A stretch of DNA of 14,599 nt from assembly GCA_934168355.1 (NCBI GenBank), contig CAKPNI010000028.1, forward strand, positions 1-14,599. Reading direction: 5' to 3'. Under the pieces are notes generated by a model. That model was not told where the DNA came from. It did no database searches and saw only the letters and a list, made by a program, of their open reading frames with translations. This stretch comes from an uncultured Clostridia bacterium (lineage in GTDB: Bacteria; Bacillota; Clostridia; TANB77; CAG-508). The translations under genes were made by a program, and so were the position numbers. Shown one piece after another: positions 13,821 through 14,599 of this stretch (positions within the stretch are counted from its first letter, which is position 1; each line of letters begins with the position of its first letter).

Positions 13821-14599
13821 ATGAAAAAAACAAAAATACTGCATATAGGCATAATAATACTGGGAATAATATTTATACTAATACCAGCATTTCACACAAA
13901 TATATGGTTTGATGAAAGCTATTCAGTTGCAATAGCAAATAAAGGTTTTTCAGATATCTGGACAATAACAGGACATGATGTACATCCTCCATTATACTAT
14001 TGGATGTTACATTTTATGTATTTAATATTTGGTTCACATATATTAATATATAGATTATTTTCTGTACTTTCGATAGCTATTTTAGGAATTATAGGATATA
14101 CACATATAAAAAAAGACTTTGGAGAAAAAACAGGAATTTTATTTTCGTTTTTTACCTACTTTTTACCAATAATGAATACATATGCACAGGAAATCAGAAT
14201 GTATTCATGGACATGTTTAATAGTAACAATGATGGCGATATATGGATACAGATTTTATAAGAATGTAAAAAATAAAGAAGAAAAAAATAAAATTAAAAAT
14301 TTATGTTTATTTGGCTTATTTAGTATAAGTTCATGCTACATACATTATTATGCATTGGTAACAGCAGGGTTAACAAACCTAATATTATTAATTTATTTAA
14401 TAAAAAACAGAAACGAAACAAAAAAAGACTTAAGGAACTTTTTAATATTAGCAGCAATTCAAATTTTATTATACATACCATGGATGATATTTTTTGTGGT
14501 TCAATTAAAACAGGTAGGTGGAGGATATTGGATTCAACTTAGTTTAATTGGAACAACAGTAGATGTATTAAGTTTTCAATTTAAAAATCAAGTAGATAG
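13821..14599 (+). CDS. GT39/PMT-like polytopic glycosyltransferase, N-terminal part
   Basis: The frame starts at ATG-13821, after AGAGAGG, and is open to the window end (259 codons, no stop). The first helix (about 7-25) is followed by N-I-W-F-D-E-S-Y-S (27-35 region) and HDVHPPLYYWMLH, the acidic pair and HPPLYY motif of protein-O-mannosyltransferase/ArnT-type GT-C enzymes. These use a polyprenyl-phosphate sugar on the outer membrane face. At least five more hydrophobic segments follow, alternating with short basic loops (HIKKDFGEK, KNVKNKEEKNK). The Asp-Glu pair is the likely catalytic site. Families of this type in Clostridia modify lipids, teichoic acids or proteins, and the acceptor is unknown here. 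The usual length is 500 residues or more, so over half is probably missing to the right. Confidence 0.85.
   Translation, partial: MKKTKILHIGIIILGIIFILIPAFHTNIWFDESYSVAIANKGFSDIWTITGHDVHPPLYYWMLHFMYLIFGSHILIYRLFSVLSIAILGIIGYTHIKKDFGEKTGILFSFFTYFLPIMNTYAQEIRMYSWTCLIVTMMAIYGYRFYKNVKNKEEKNKIKNLCLFGLFSISSCYIHYYALVTAGLTNLILLIYLIKNRNETKKDLRNFLILAAIQILLYIPWMIFFVVQLKQVGGGYWIQLSLIGTTVDVLSFQFKNQVD

Noticed and set aside
14333..14542. 69-codon open frame near the right end
   Set aside because: It is out of frame within the GT39-like gene, whose own frame stays open to the window end with clear family motifs.

Overview
The window is AT-rich, strongly A-biased DNA. A spore-germination protease gene (gpr), AGGAGG-type ribosome binding sites, sigma-A-like promoters and folate C1 metabolism (fhs) point to a spore-forming, low-GC Clostridia-type Firmicute, possibly a gut lineage. 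Nearly all genes are on the + strand. Two otherwise conserved genes carry single-base lesions, so either genuine decay or draft-assembly error must be kept in mind.

Region 1 (1-3911) looks like accessory DNA. It opens with the 3' end of a gene whose coiled-coil product resembles the C-terminal tails of Firmicutes relaxases, closed by a strong terminator. A clear promoter follows, with two inverted repeats (one overlapping the -10, one in the early leader), and then two translationally coupled genes: a DUF1016/YhcG PDDEXK nuclease and an RloC-like AAA_13 ATPase with a CxxC zinc-hook motif at the middle of its coiled coil and a possible Arg-Glu-His anticodon-nuclease triad. This pair is the best candidate for a little-described defence module. 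The leader palindrome recurs inside the nuclease gene as a perfect 29-bp palindrome.

Region 2 (3941-5648) is a compact run of three genes: a flavodoxin-fold reductase, a FabG-like SDR dehydrogenase interrupted by an in-frame TAG, and a small deoxyribosyltransferase-like protein. Region 3 (5649-5958) has no gene but a promoter-like site, long-range complementary segments and an intrinsic terminator: a candidate structured RNA or attenuator that I could not assign to a family.

Region 4 (5959-10233) holds a small helical protein of unknown function, a patatin-like lipase, a membrane-anchored L,D-transpeptidase and formate-tetrahydrofolate ligase. Region 5 (10269-11072) is a self-contained MNT/HEPN nucleotidyltransferase pair with a near-consensus promoter. 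Region 6 (11125-12350) is sporulation-related: gpr with a +1 frameshift, a long palindrome of a probable dispersed repeat family, and a 53-residue DUF1540 protein behind a forespore-type promoter candidate. Region 7 (12432-14599) contains a GT2 membrane glycosyltransferase with its own promoter and the start of a GT39-like membrane glycosyltransferase that runs off the window; both probably build envelope polysaccharide.
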